Below are positions 1-10,040 of a stretch of DNA of 64,000 nt, one piece after another. Origin of the DNA: Lunularia cruciata (lineage: Eukaryota > Streptophyta > Marchantiopsida > Lunulariales > Lunulariaceae); NCBI GenBank assembly GCA_948567375.1, contig OX419761.1:10046501-10110500 (forward strand), read 5' to 3'. Under the pieces are notes generated by a model that was not told the DNA's origin, did no database searches, and worked only from the letters and a program-made list of their open reading frames with translations. Every line of letters starts with the position of its first letter. Positions within the stretch are counted from its first letter, which is position 1. A program made the position numbers and the translations under genes.

Positions 1-286
1 GGAAAAGTCAAATTGCGGACAAAGAATGGACAAAAGTAACTTCGGAGGAAAGCCAAAGAAGCTGACATTGGAGGAGGAGGTACTCGGAAGAAGAGTACGT
101 CGGAAAAAGTCTGAAGATCACCATCTTCGGGTTGGAAGACGCAGGAAAGACAAAGACCATTTAACAACCTCTATATGTGGCAAGAAAGTACATTTCAAGA
201 AACGGTGGAGGCAAAAGAATCATGTCTTGACATTGACCGGGAGTGCACGCAGAAGAGAGAAATTCACCAACAAAATTGACTGAAGA

Positions 287-2832
287 ATGACTGCAATTTG
301 GGGCAATATAAAATTGCAACTGCGCAGGGGGAAGTTGAACACTGTGAGTAAATTTCCAATTCCTTTGAGTAGTCGTCCTGCAATAATGCATGTCCGGAAG
401 CCATCGAAAGTGAGATTTTCCAAAACCTTGAGGGAGTTAGAGTGTCTCGTCCAAGAGAGGGTCTTGTTTTCCAACAGCATAGAACAAGAGAACAAATCAT
501 GGCAAAGAAGGTGGCCAACGCATTGGCGGTGAGAGGTTTGGCAATCCAAAGAGTGGATGTAGTAGCTAGAATCAAAGTCTTGATTAGACTTCGTATTACA
601 TTTTTAGCATGGAACTGGAATTTCAGTTTCTTGGGAGTAATGGCAGAGATTGCTGCCAGTAATTGTGAGGAGGGTCCTGAGGTGGAAGGGAAGAGAGGCA
701 ATCCGGCTTGATGGATTGAGTCGGATTTGAAGTGAGTATTGGGGAGAGAAGCAGGAGAGCCGACATGGATCACCTTCTATCGGAAGTGTGATGCAGTAGA
801 GGAGACGGCGGAGATCCGCAACTTGTTTTTCACTCCGAGAACTACAAATGGTTACAAGGTGGAGTCCTATCGGGACCCGATCCAAAGAAGTATCGTGGGA
901 GCAATGATGGCCATGTTCAAGCCAAAACGGATGACCTACGTGACCATGCAGCAGGCCGTCTTTTTCCATCAAATGTTTGTAGGAGTTCTAGTTAATTGGG
1001 CGAGGTGTTTTCATCACCGAACAAGGCATATGGTGGTGAATTGGAGAACGGGCTCGCCACCGCATTATTTTGCACCATTCGCAGCTCACTTCTACTTCAG
1101 GCTGAACTTGCTATCCAAAGACAAGCGTCATCATATGGTGTCACACATGCACCCCGATTTGAGACGGGAAGCAGACGATGAGGAGCGCCAGTATATGCTT
1201 CATCTTTGAGCAAATGACGAGTACTTTGCAAGGACGGGATAGTGGAAAATCAAAGACGTTACTAGTCCAAAGATGAAGAAGCACATCAAACCCAAAGAAG
1301 CCAAGTCGTCTCTTATGCAAAGAAAGACTCGGCGGTTGATGTTGAAGACAACAAAAGTTGTAAGAGGGGCATCATTGGGATTGGAGTCTGGAGAGGAGAC
1401 GGAGTTGCAAGAAGAGGACTTGGAAGAAGAAGAGCTCACCTTGAAAAGTGAGGAGTCTAGGAGCAAAAGTGATGGAGAGCCAGAAGTCCAGCGATTGGTG
1501 GCAGTAAGTGAGGCTGGTCAGGCAATGGTGGTGAACACGTCAAGACCAGAAGAGGAGGCAGAGAATCCCGCGGGGCCAAGTTCAAGAGGCCAAAACAAAG
1601 ACAGCGCCAACATGATGAAGATACAAAGATCGCAACTTCGGATGAAGGAGCCGATGATGGAAGGGATGACTCCAGACAAAGATGGCAAGGAAGAAGAAAA
1701 GTTTGTCGGGATATCATATTTGACGAAGGTGGTCACACCATTACTGGAGCGATTGAAGGAACATCAGAGAGAAATTCCCCAAGATCGTAGAAAGGAAATG
1801 AATGAGCTGCAGGTGGTGAAGCATCTGTTGAGTGAAGTGAAGGGGTTGTAGGAGCAACAAGTCCAAAGACATAAAGAAATTGAAGAACTTCGGAGGGAAG
1901 AAGGTTTGAGGAAGAAAACGCTGGCCCTGCTACAAGGAAGCTATGCAGAGAAGGAGAAGGAGTTGCAGAGGCAAGCCAGAGAATTGAAGGAGTAGGCGAT
2001 GTGGTTGAGCAAAACAAAGGAAGAAGTGAGTATAGTGCGCATCAAGAATGTTCATTTGAAGGCGATGAACATCGTAATGGAGCAGGAGTTGGACAGCTTG
2101 AAGAAAAGTGCCGCAGCAAAAGATCAAGCATGGCAGAGAGAGTTGGCGTCTAGACAAGAAGAAGAAGAGCAATTGCGAGAACTTGTCAAGAACACGGAAC
2201 AGCAAAATATGCAGTATGCAAAGGAGAAGAAGATGCTTGCTGCAGAATACGAAGACGAGTTGAAGATGTATTGGAAGGAGTTGAAGGTAGAACGCTCTCG
2301 AGGATATGAGTCGGAATCAGTAGGAGAAGTTGTAGGGAAATTAAGAGCGATCTTAAGCACAGAGGCTGAAGGGAGATTGGAAGAAGCTCGCCTACATGAG
2401 TTGAAATTACTTGTGCAGGAAACTTGGAAGAGAAAAGCCAAGGATGTGGACATGAACACCTTGTTGATCCGATTGAGAGAACACGTAGATAGGAAAATGT
2501 TAGAAGTAGAGAACAATGTTAGTCTTAGACTGGATTTAGTCAATTCAAAGTTAGAGAAAATTCGGAATAGTGTGACAGTGGAGAAGAAATCCGATGTCGC
2601 AGCAGTAGGTATGCAAGTACCATCAGACTTGAGGACTGATACATTAGAGAAGAGTGGGTCGGGAAATAAGAATGTAGATAGATTACCCGTGAGCTCAATT
2701 GTAGATTGTAGTGAAGAAGTCATAGAATTAGTGAAGAAATTAGTAGAATCAGTCATACCCAAAGAAGGTGAAGTAGTAGGAAGATCATCGGGTTTGGAAG
2801 CCGATGATGAGGTTGACATCGGATTGAGATAA
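287..2832 (+). pseudogene. F1 LTR-borne coiled-coil protein, copy 1 (broken)
   Basis: I do not recognise this protein family. The start ATG follows ACTGAAGA and is shared by several copies. The frame runs for about 848 codons. It has one frameshift near 400-440, then stays in one frame with stops near 709, 730, 1207, 1240, 1849 and 1993. The order is a basic N-terminal stretch, a globular domain of about 300 residues with W-x-x-S-D-W-K and a QAVFFHQMF...NW...CFHHRT block, an HPDLR motif, then a Glu/Lys-rich low-complexity linker. A heptad-rich coiled coil follows (about 1690-2450), then a C-terminal TLEKSGSGNK...DRLP module rich in Val/Glu. Stops fall at different places in different copies, so I infer the frame was coding when the copies spread. 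A gag-like or plant mobile-domain origin is possible but unproven. Confidence 0.65.
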
Positions 2833-2951
2833 AAGTCACTTTTGAGATAGGAAGAGGCAGATATGAAGAGATAGACTGTCACTTAGGATCTGCAGGTAGG
2901 AAGAGATGTTAGGAAGTGGTGCTAGGTAGGCAAGTCTACCATTTGCTCCAG

Positions 2952-2959
2952 TATTTAAG
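2952..2959 (+). promoter_or_regulatory. TATA-like box of F1 copy 1
   Basis: TATTTAAG lies 120 bases after the protein frame and 677 bases before the 3' terminus. Other copies keep TATTTAA(A/G) at the same place (4324, 6230; on the minus strand 9215-9222, 16468-16475, 28823-28830). It is followed by a conserved GCATTCGCAGTA-like string. The position fits the U3/R boundary of an LTR. Confidence 0.5.
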
Positions 2960-3629
2960 TGGAGCAATTGCAGTATGATGTTATTCAGTATTCATATTTC
3001 TAAAGATAGATAAAGCGAAGTGTTGTTCTCAATACTCGTCGCTTAAGCTTAATTCCGATTGTCAATTTTGTGTTTGTGTTTGTGAGTGTGTGGAGAATTC
3101 TGAAGTGCAAGTCAATGTGTCTATAGATGTTCGAATCTGCAGCCTTGATCTTCATTTTGTGTGTTTGATCCTGAGTGAAGTGCATCGGAGCAATGCCTTG
3201 ACAGATCTGAGAGGAATTGTAGTGTTGGTAGTATTCTGCATTGGCGAGTGCAGCACGAAGTTGATGTGAAGTAATTTTGATCAAGGAAGTTGTGCCTTTA
3301 ATGGAGGGGTGGAACACAATTCTGAGGCAAAATCGGTCTTTGTAGTGAAGTGCCGTCTTTGGGAGAATCTGAATCATCACAATCAAGAGTTGTTTGGACA
3401 GAATTTGCTATGATGTGATTATGTGTGTGTGTATTCGTGACAGGTTGTCAAGATTGTGAGCTTGTTACTCTCTTCTCGGTGTAGTTTCTACCTGAGAGAT
3501 TAAAGAAGACATCAAGAAGAACTGCAATTGTGAATTTTGACTTTGTATTTGACCAATTCTAGATATCTCTACAGGAACGAACTTTACTTACCCAATTACC
3601 GCAAAAGTGATATTTGCCGGGTTGTCATA

Positions 3630-4991
3630 GAAGATGAGGTGAAGATGTATAGGGAGGAGTTGTAGGTGGAGAGAGAGAGAAGTTGAAGATACATAGTCTA
3701 GAGATAGTTGCAGAAGTAGTATTGATAGTGAAGGTGATGCTGAGCACAATATTGAAAGTTTAATTGGAAGAAACAAGACTGCATGAATTGAAATTGCTAG
3801 TGCAAGAAAGTGAAGGATGTATAGTTGATTAAGTTATTGATAAGTTTGAGAGATCAAGTAGATAAAGAAGATGTTAGAGGTAGGAGAAAATGTTTGTCTC
3901 AGATTAGATGTAGCAAGAAGGGAGTTAAATGAGATTTGGAATCCAAAGAAGAACATCCAATCCAAAGATAGAGAGGTAGGAATGCAAGTTACTATGGATG
4001 AGCTTTCTAAGACATTAGAGAAAAGTGGGTCAAAAGACAAATATGTAGGTAGAATGCCCATGAGTGCAATTGTAGCTCATAGTGAAGAAGTAGAAGAAAA
4101 AGTAGAGGATGTAGCAATATAAGATAAACCCAAAGAAGGAGAAATTCTTGAAGGAACATCAGGTTTGGAAGCCAAAGATGACGTTGACTACAGAATGAAG
4201 TAGTAACTATTTTGGGATTTGAAGAGGCAAATATGAAGAGGTGCATTGTCATTTTGGATCTGCATGTTGGTAAAGTTGTCAAGAAAGTGGAAAATAGTTA
4301 GGTAGCTATCAAAGTGCTAAACCTATTTAAAGGAGGCATTCACATTGTATTGTTGTTCAGTATCTATATTTTCAAAGTTGATTAAGTGAAGTGTTGTAAC
4401 TTAGTGCTTGTCATTTCAGCTTAATGCCAAGTATCAATTCAGAGTGTGTTTATGAGTGTTTGGAGAATTTTGAAGCGCAAGTCAATGAGCTTGTTGGATA
4501 TTGGATTCCACAATGTTGATTTCATTCTGAGTGTTTGATCCTCAATGGACAGCAATTGAAGCAATGCCTTGACAAATCTGAGAAGAATTATAGTGTTGGT
4601 AGTATTCTGCACTGGTAAGCATAGTGTGGGGTTGATGCAAAGCAATTTTGATCAAGGAAGTTGTGCCATCAGTGGAGGAGTGGAACATAATTTTGAGGTA
4701 AAGTCTTCTCGTAGTGAAGTAGCGTTCTTTGAGAAAATCTGAATCATCACAATCAAGATAGTTTGGAAAGATTGAATAGTATTGTGATAATGGAGTGTTT
4801 AGTTGTCATGAGATTGTGATCAGTGCTTGGTACTCTCTTTTGGGTGTGATTTCTACCTGAGAGATTGAAGATGCAACCAAGAAGAACTACATTGTGATTG
4901 TTTTACTTCATATTTGACCAATTTTGACTCATATCTCTATGGGAACAAAATTTTACTTACTGATTACCAAAAAGTGATACCTGATGTCACA
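3630..4991 (+). mobile_element. F1 long LTR, copy 2, 5'-truncated
   Basis: The copy starts abruptly inside the coiled-coil coding part; 3631 on matches about 2250 on in copy 1. It runs through the C-terminal module (a 3871-4122 frame with TLEKSGS and SEEV), the TATA-like box at 4324-4331 and the shared 3' tail, and ends TGTCACA at 4991. The abutment to copy 1 could be an insertion followed by deletion or an unequal recombination between F1 copies. Many stops are present and no intact gene remains. Confidence 0.7.
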
Positions 4992-5045
4992 CTCGGACCT
5001 TGGTATGATGTGCTACCCCAAGGCCTTACCTCTTGGGTCTGGTAC
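4992..5045 (+). other. Short flank that hosted F1 copy 3
   Basis: These 54 bases lie between copies 2 and 3 and end with GGTAC, which is repeated exactly after copy 3 (6909-6913). They therefore join to 6914 onward as the pre-insertion sequence, probably the far part of the retroelement internal region that continues to 8551. Confidence 0.5.
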
Positions 5046-6908
5046 TGTGGTACCCACATTTTTCATTTTGGACGAGTTTTGAAGAAGAAGTGCCTTGCTG
5101 AAACCAAATGGAGAAGAAATGAGAGGAAACTTGTGTTTTGATCAGACCCAAGGAAGTCAACTTCATGTAAGAGGAAAAAGGACTCGGACTGAATCAGACC
5201 TAAAGAAGCTTACTTCATGTCAGAGGATGAAAAAACTTGGATCAGACGTCGAAGGAGGGCAAACCCGAAGGAGGAAGGGAAGTTATAGGTTAGGATTCTT
5301 GCAGGTGCCATATCTCAGTGATGACAACTCCAAATCATACGTGCTATATCTCGGTAGAAGCATCTTGTTTAGAGCTTTCCATTTCCACAAAAATTGTAGA
5401 GTTTGGAGGTCTATACAAGAAGTGACAAGCATTTAGTTGATGTACAAAGTAGTTTAATGTCTTCGTGTTGGTGTCTTTGGGTCAATGTGACTTTAGATTT
5501 TGGACTTTGGGTTTACATGACTTCACCTCAAGACAAATATGATTCAACCCAAGGTAGTCGGACCTCAAAGTGCAGTGAAGGTGACTTTGGGAATCTTGCT
5601 AGAGGTATTAGAGGTAGTTAGAGTACCCATGACTTCAATTTTAGTTATAATTGAAGATAGGAGAGAATTAGAAGAGAAATAGTAGTAGTGAATAAAACCA
5701 AAGTGCAAGATCAGACTGTAAGTGTCTTTGAGTCAATTACATGAGTGATTAGGAGAAAGTGGGTTTCAAATTGAAGGCATAGATAGTGTACCCATGTTTT
5801 CAATTACAATTCTTGATGATGACACAATAGAATTAGTTAAGGAATTGATAGTAGTTAGACCCAAAGTAAGAGAGATAGGAATGCAGGGTTTAGGGTCGTA
5901 AGATTTGACATTTGACATTTTAGAGAAGAGTGGGTTGGGAGATAAAGTGATAAAAAGGTTATCCATGACCTTAATTGTAGATCAGAGTAAAGAAGTAGTA
6001 GAATTAGTAGAGGACTTAGTAGTTGTGAACCTAAGGATAGAGTAGTAGTGAGTGAAGTTACTTTGGGTTTGGGTTTGAAAGCCAATGATGAAGTAGACAT
6101 CGGATTGGATTAGAAACAGTTTTGAGAATTGAAGAGGCAGATATGAAGAGGTGCATTGTTATTTTGGATCTGTAGGTTTGTAGAGTTGTTAGGAAATGGT
6201 ATTTTTGTTAGAATTGTTGATTGCTTCACTATTTAAGAGTAGCATTCGCAGTCATATGTTGTTTAGTGCTCATTATTTTTTAGAATAGATAAAGCAAAAT
6301 GCTATGAAGTAGTGCTTGTTGCTTGAGCTTGATTTTGAGTATCAACATTGTGTATGTGATTGTAAGTGTATGGAGAAATTTGGAGTGCAAGTCAGTGTGC
6401 TTGTTGGATGTTGGATTCCGTAGCCTTGATCTTCATTCTATGTGTTGGATCCTAAGTAAAGTGCAATCAGAGCAATGCCTTGATAGATCTGAGAGGAATT
6501 GTAGTGTTGGTAGTATTTTTCATTTTTGAGTGCAGCGTAGAGTTGATATGAAGCAATTTTGATCAAGGAAGTTGTACCTTTAGTGGAGGGGTGGAACACA
6601 ATTCTGAGGCAAGGTTGTTTTGCAGTGAAGTGCCATTTTTGGGAGAGCCTAAATCATCACAATCAAGATTGTTTGGAAAGAATTGAAGATGTTGTGATTA
6701 AGGAGTGTGAATTCATGACAAGACTGCAAGTCAGTGCTTGTTACTCTCTTCTGGGTGTGATTTCTACCTGAGAGATTAAAGACGCAATCAAGAAGAACTA
6801 CATTGTTACTGTTTGACTTTGTTTTTGACCAATTCTGACTTGTATCTCTACGGGAACAAAATTTACTTACTTGATTACCACAAAATTGATATCTGTTGGA
6901 TTGTCACT
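5046..6908 (+). mobile_element. F1b short-form long LTR, copy 3, with 5-bp target duplication
   Basis: It starts TGTGGTACCCACATTTTT, ends ATTGTCACT, and is flanked by GGTAC on both sides (5041-5045 and 6909-6913). At 1.86 kb it lacks the N-terminal globular domain of the long form. It instead has a distinct leader (5100-5600) that is shared with the copy at 28162-30051, so it is an amplified subfamily and not a one-off deletion. Between 5610 and 6110 the C-terminal module (SEEV...LVK plus TLEKSG) is repeated about three times in degenerate form. The TATA-like box is at 6230-6237. The target duplication and absence of a partner fit a solo LTR. Confidence 0.75.
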
Positions 6909-7189
6909 GGTACATTGCCTTCTCTTTCTCACTTTGGTCCCAACCTTGGACCCAATTGATTTGCTTCATTTGGAAATTTAGTTTAGGTCAAACACTCCAT
7001 GTTAGCACGGCCTGATTTGCCACACGTGGTGCGTCATACATTTGGTCTTCCAAAAAAAGGTTTGGTCCTTTGCACCAATCATTAGGATTTTAAAATCCAC
7101 AGACTCTTTTATAAGAGTCTTGAGCTTAGTGAGTTTTATTTACAACTTTTGCTTGGAGTGTTGATACTTTTTTTCCTCCTCGCCTTCAT

Positions 7190-8110
7190 GTTCTTCTTGG
7201 ATTTGAGTCTTCTTCAAATTCCAAAGAAGAACTAGAAGACATGGAAGATTTTGCCAAAGAAGTAGATGTATTACAAGAAGCTCTTTGTTTGGGCTCCTTG
7301 CCTTTCTTCTCCCAATTTCTATGATTATTGGAAGAGTGAGAGTGAGCCATATCTAGTAAGTCATATTAGACAATGTGTTTGAGCACCTTATCTAGGGAAG
7401 TTACATTCCTCTCTTTGGTAGAGATTCAAATCTTTGGTGACAATCCGTCAAGGATAGCTTGGGCATTGGAGTAATCCACTACATTGGATTGCTTTGGCAC
7501 TTGGTTTAATAATGCAATGAACCACTCAAAGTAGTCTCTAAACTTCTCATTCTTTCCACAATATAAGTTGTTGAGAGTCGTGAGGACACTCATATCATAA
7601 TTAACTTATCAAAATTGTTCCAAGAAATTGTCTCTCAAGTCTACCTAGTTGGCTGGTTTGAACCCCTTCTAGATCACATGCATGTGTACCAACTTTGAGA
7701 TTTCTTTTGAAGCAAACTTGGGAAAATTTGTAGGCAATTAGCAAAGTCATGGTCCTTGTTGGCAAAGGAGATGACTTGAAATTCTTTGATGAATTCATTA
7801 GGGTCTTCATCTTGTTCCATCCCCTTGTACTTTTGGTATGCATTTTGGGTGATGGGCAATGAAGTCATTCTTTAACTCTTTGAATTAGGTTGCAATAATT
7901 TTAAACTCAATGGGTCCAAGGGACTAGTTGGAAATGATGCTTCTTGGTCCATACAAGGATTCCAATTCACCAAGTTTGAAGATGGGTATTTATCAATAAG
8001 TTCTTTCAACCTTAGTTGGAGCAAGAGGATCAACACCTTCAAGGTGCTCTTTAAGATCCCTTCCCTAGTTTGAAGAGATCCTATGAACAAGATGTTGACA
8101 CTCTTCTTTT
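7190..8110 (-). pseudogene. Retrotransposon gag (decayed)
   Basis: On the minus strand, frames show a capsid-like gag pattern: DPNEFIKEFQVISFANKDHD, then CLQIFPSLLQKKSQSWY, then VDLRDNFLEQF, then LTTLNNLYCGKNEKFRDYF and FIALLNQVP. This is the layout of the Retrotrans_gag fold (W-Y helix, then an L-x-x-L...E-x-F...F helix set). Several stops and at least two frameshifts interrupt it. A Ser-rich tail follows (about 7200-7260). No zinc knuckle was found. Position suggests it is the gag of the element whose LTR is F1. Confidence 0.6.
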
Positions 8111-8526
8111 GTCAAGATTCATGTTGTCTTTTTGCAAATAAATTCTTTTATAAACTTGGCTCCCTTGATAACTTTAAAGGAAGTCCATGTACTAGGTCAC
8201 AGCAAATGTGTTTTTCCACTTGCTTCTTTCTTCTTTTTCTTCTTCTTCTTCAGCTTTGGAGATGCAAAATAACCTTACCACTCAACTTTGCATTTCTTTT
8301 GTTTGAGCTCTTGCAACGCTTCTTGAACTTTGTGAAGAAGCTAGAGATCCAATGCCTCCATCTAAGATGCTTCACTTGTGGTTGTTCTCTTTTGGCTTTC
8401 TTCTTCACATTGCAAAATTCATTTACAAGCCCTTTCTTCTTGTTGTTCTCTCAATGCAGACACTCATATTAATTGTATGCATAGTGTAAGATTTGGCTTC
8501 ATGTTCTTCCACTCTTGAGATTTGTA

Positions 8527-8544
8527 TCACCCGTAGTAGAACCA
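8527..8544 (-). other. Primer-binding-site-like motif after F1 copy 4
   Basis: The minus strand reads TGGTTCTACTACGGGTGA, seven bases downstream of the F1 3' terminus. TGG is the expected start of a tRNA-complementary primer site. It also resembles the site after the E1 5' LTR, which reads TGGTTCCGTTGCGAGGA. The priming tRNA was not identified. Confidence 0.4.
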
Positions 8545-8551
8545 AAAATCA

Positions 8552-10040
8552 TGTAACATCCTGGCAAGTATCACATTTGCAATAATCAGTAAGTAAAGTT
8601 TGTTCCCATAGAGATACTAAAATGGTCAAATAAAAAGTAAACAATCACAATCACTTCTTCTTGAGTTCATCTTTAATCTCTCAAGTAGAAACCACACCTA
8701 GAAGAGAGTAACAAGCATTGAATTTGTAGTCTCGTCACAATAACATCACACCCATAATCACCATACTTCTAATTATTTCCAAACAAACTTTGATTGTGAT
8801 GATTCAATTCTTCCAATGAAGGCTACTTCACTATGAAACAACTTCACCTCAGCATTGTGTTCCACCCCTCCATTGAAGGTAAAAATTCCTTAATCAAAGC
8901 TGCTTTGCATCAATCTAGTGTTGTGCTCAACAATGCAAAATACTACCAACACTATAGTTCCTCACAGATCCATCAAAGCATTGCTTCAATTGCTATGCAC
9001 TCAAGATTAAACCACAAAATAAAATCAGCATAGTGGAATCCAACATCCAACATCCAAAAAACTTGCACTTTGAAATTATCCAAACACTCATAAACATACT
9101 GACAAGATTGATACTTGAAATTAAGCTAAAAAAATAAGCATTGAGTTACAACACTTCACTTTACTCAACTTCAGAACTATGAACACTGAACAAAAAATCA
9201 CTACAAATGCTTCCTTTAAATAGGCAGAGCACTTGATAATTACTAACTAAAATACTATTTCCTTATTGTCTTCAAATCCAAAATGGCAACCCACTCTTCA
9301 TATTTGTTGATTCAAATCTCAAATTGATTATGCCTCCAATTCAATGTCTACCTCTTCTTCTTCTACACTTGATGTAACTTCCATCATATCTTGTGCTTTG
9401 GACTGATCTATTACTACCAATTCTTTAGCTATTTCTATAATCTCTTCAGTTTGAACTGCAATTGAAGTCATGGGTAGTCTATCTACGTCTCTATTCTCCA
9501 ACCCAATATCTCTTAATATCTCAGGTAACTCACAAAAAGACACTTGCACTCCTACTTCTACTATTTCAATTTTACCTTCATCTCACTACAAAGTCTATCC
9601 AAATCTGATCAAACTAAACCTAGTTTGAGATAGATATTATCTCCTACTTCTAACCTCTTTCAATCCATTCTCTCTCTTAAGCAAATCAAGAATTTATTCA
9701 TGTTGGTGTCCTTTGCCTTTCTCTTCCTTGTCTCTTGCATTAACAACTTCAACGCATGCAGTCTTACTTCTTCCACTTTAACTTTTGCTTTAGTCTTCAA
9801 CATTGCTTTGATCTTCTCAACTACTTCTCCTACTTGCTCCAAGGTATGATCTCAATTTTGCTCTATTTGCAACTCTTCATCACACATCTTCAGTGCATCT
9901 TCAAACTAGCTTTCAATCCTTCCTTCTCCTCCATGTATCATGCGAGTTGGGCTTCTACATTGATGACAAGTCTTGGCAATTGCTCTTCTTCACTATTCCT
10001 CCCCGCTAACTCACGCTGCCATGCTTGATCCTTCTCTGAT
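8552..10040 (-). mobile_element. F1 long LTR, copy 4, 3' part
   Basis: This holds the 3' terminus (TGTAACATCC on +), the shared tail, a TATA-like box at 9215-9222 and the C-terminal and coiled-coil coding part. At about 10040 homology stops and resumes at 13753, where the family P element is inserted. It is the only F1 copy that acts as a 5' LTR, because gag follows it on the same strand. Confidence 0.7.

Larger units (their letters stand above)
1..3629 (+). mobile_element. F1 long LTR, copy 1 (5' end cut by window)
   Basis: The sequence aligns by eye along its whole length with the complementary strand of 23299-26992. It begins about 70 bases inside the element and ends at GGGTTGTCATA (canonical GGGTTGTCACA). 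It contains the decayed F1 protein frame (287-2832), then a TATA-like box and a roughly 650-base non-coding tail that other copies share. The tail holds the conserved strings GTAGTTTCTACCTGAGAGAT and ACCGCAAAAGTGATATTTGC. The next F1 fragment is directly abutted at 3630, so no target duplication can be read. Confidence 0.8.
6914..8551 (-). mobile_element. Internal region of the F1 retroelement (5' part, decayed)
   Basis: Read on the minus strand, this begins directly after the 3' end of F1 copy 4 (8552) with a primer-site-like motif, then leader, a decayed gag, and nothing recognisable below about 7190. It is the only place in the window where an F1 copy is followed by retroelement coding sequence in the same orientation. 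It is truncated at its distal end, with F1 copy 3 inserted into it at 6909. No protease, reverse transcriptase or integrase was seen here. Confidence 0.5.

Noticed and set aside
3630-4991. F1 as a LINE, because some copies are 5'-truncated with intact 3' ends
   Set aside because: Several copies are complete at both ends with constant termini and 5-bp duplications, there is no A-rich tail, and no LINE reverse transcriptase or endonuclease was found.
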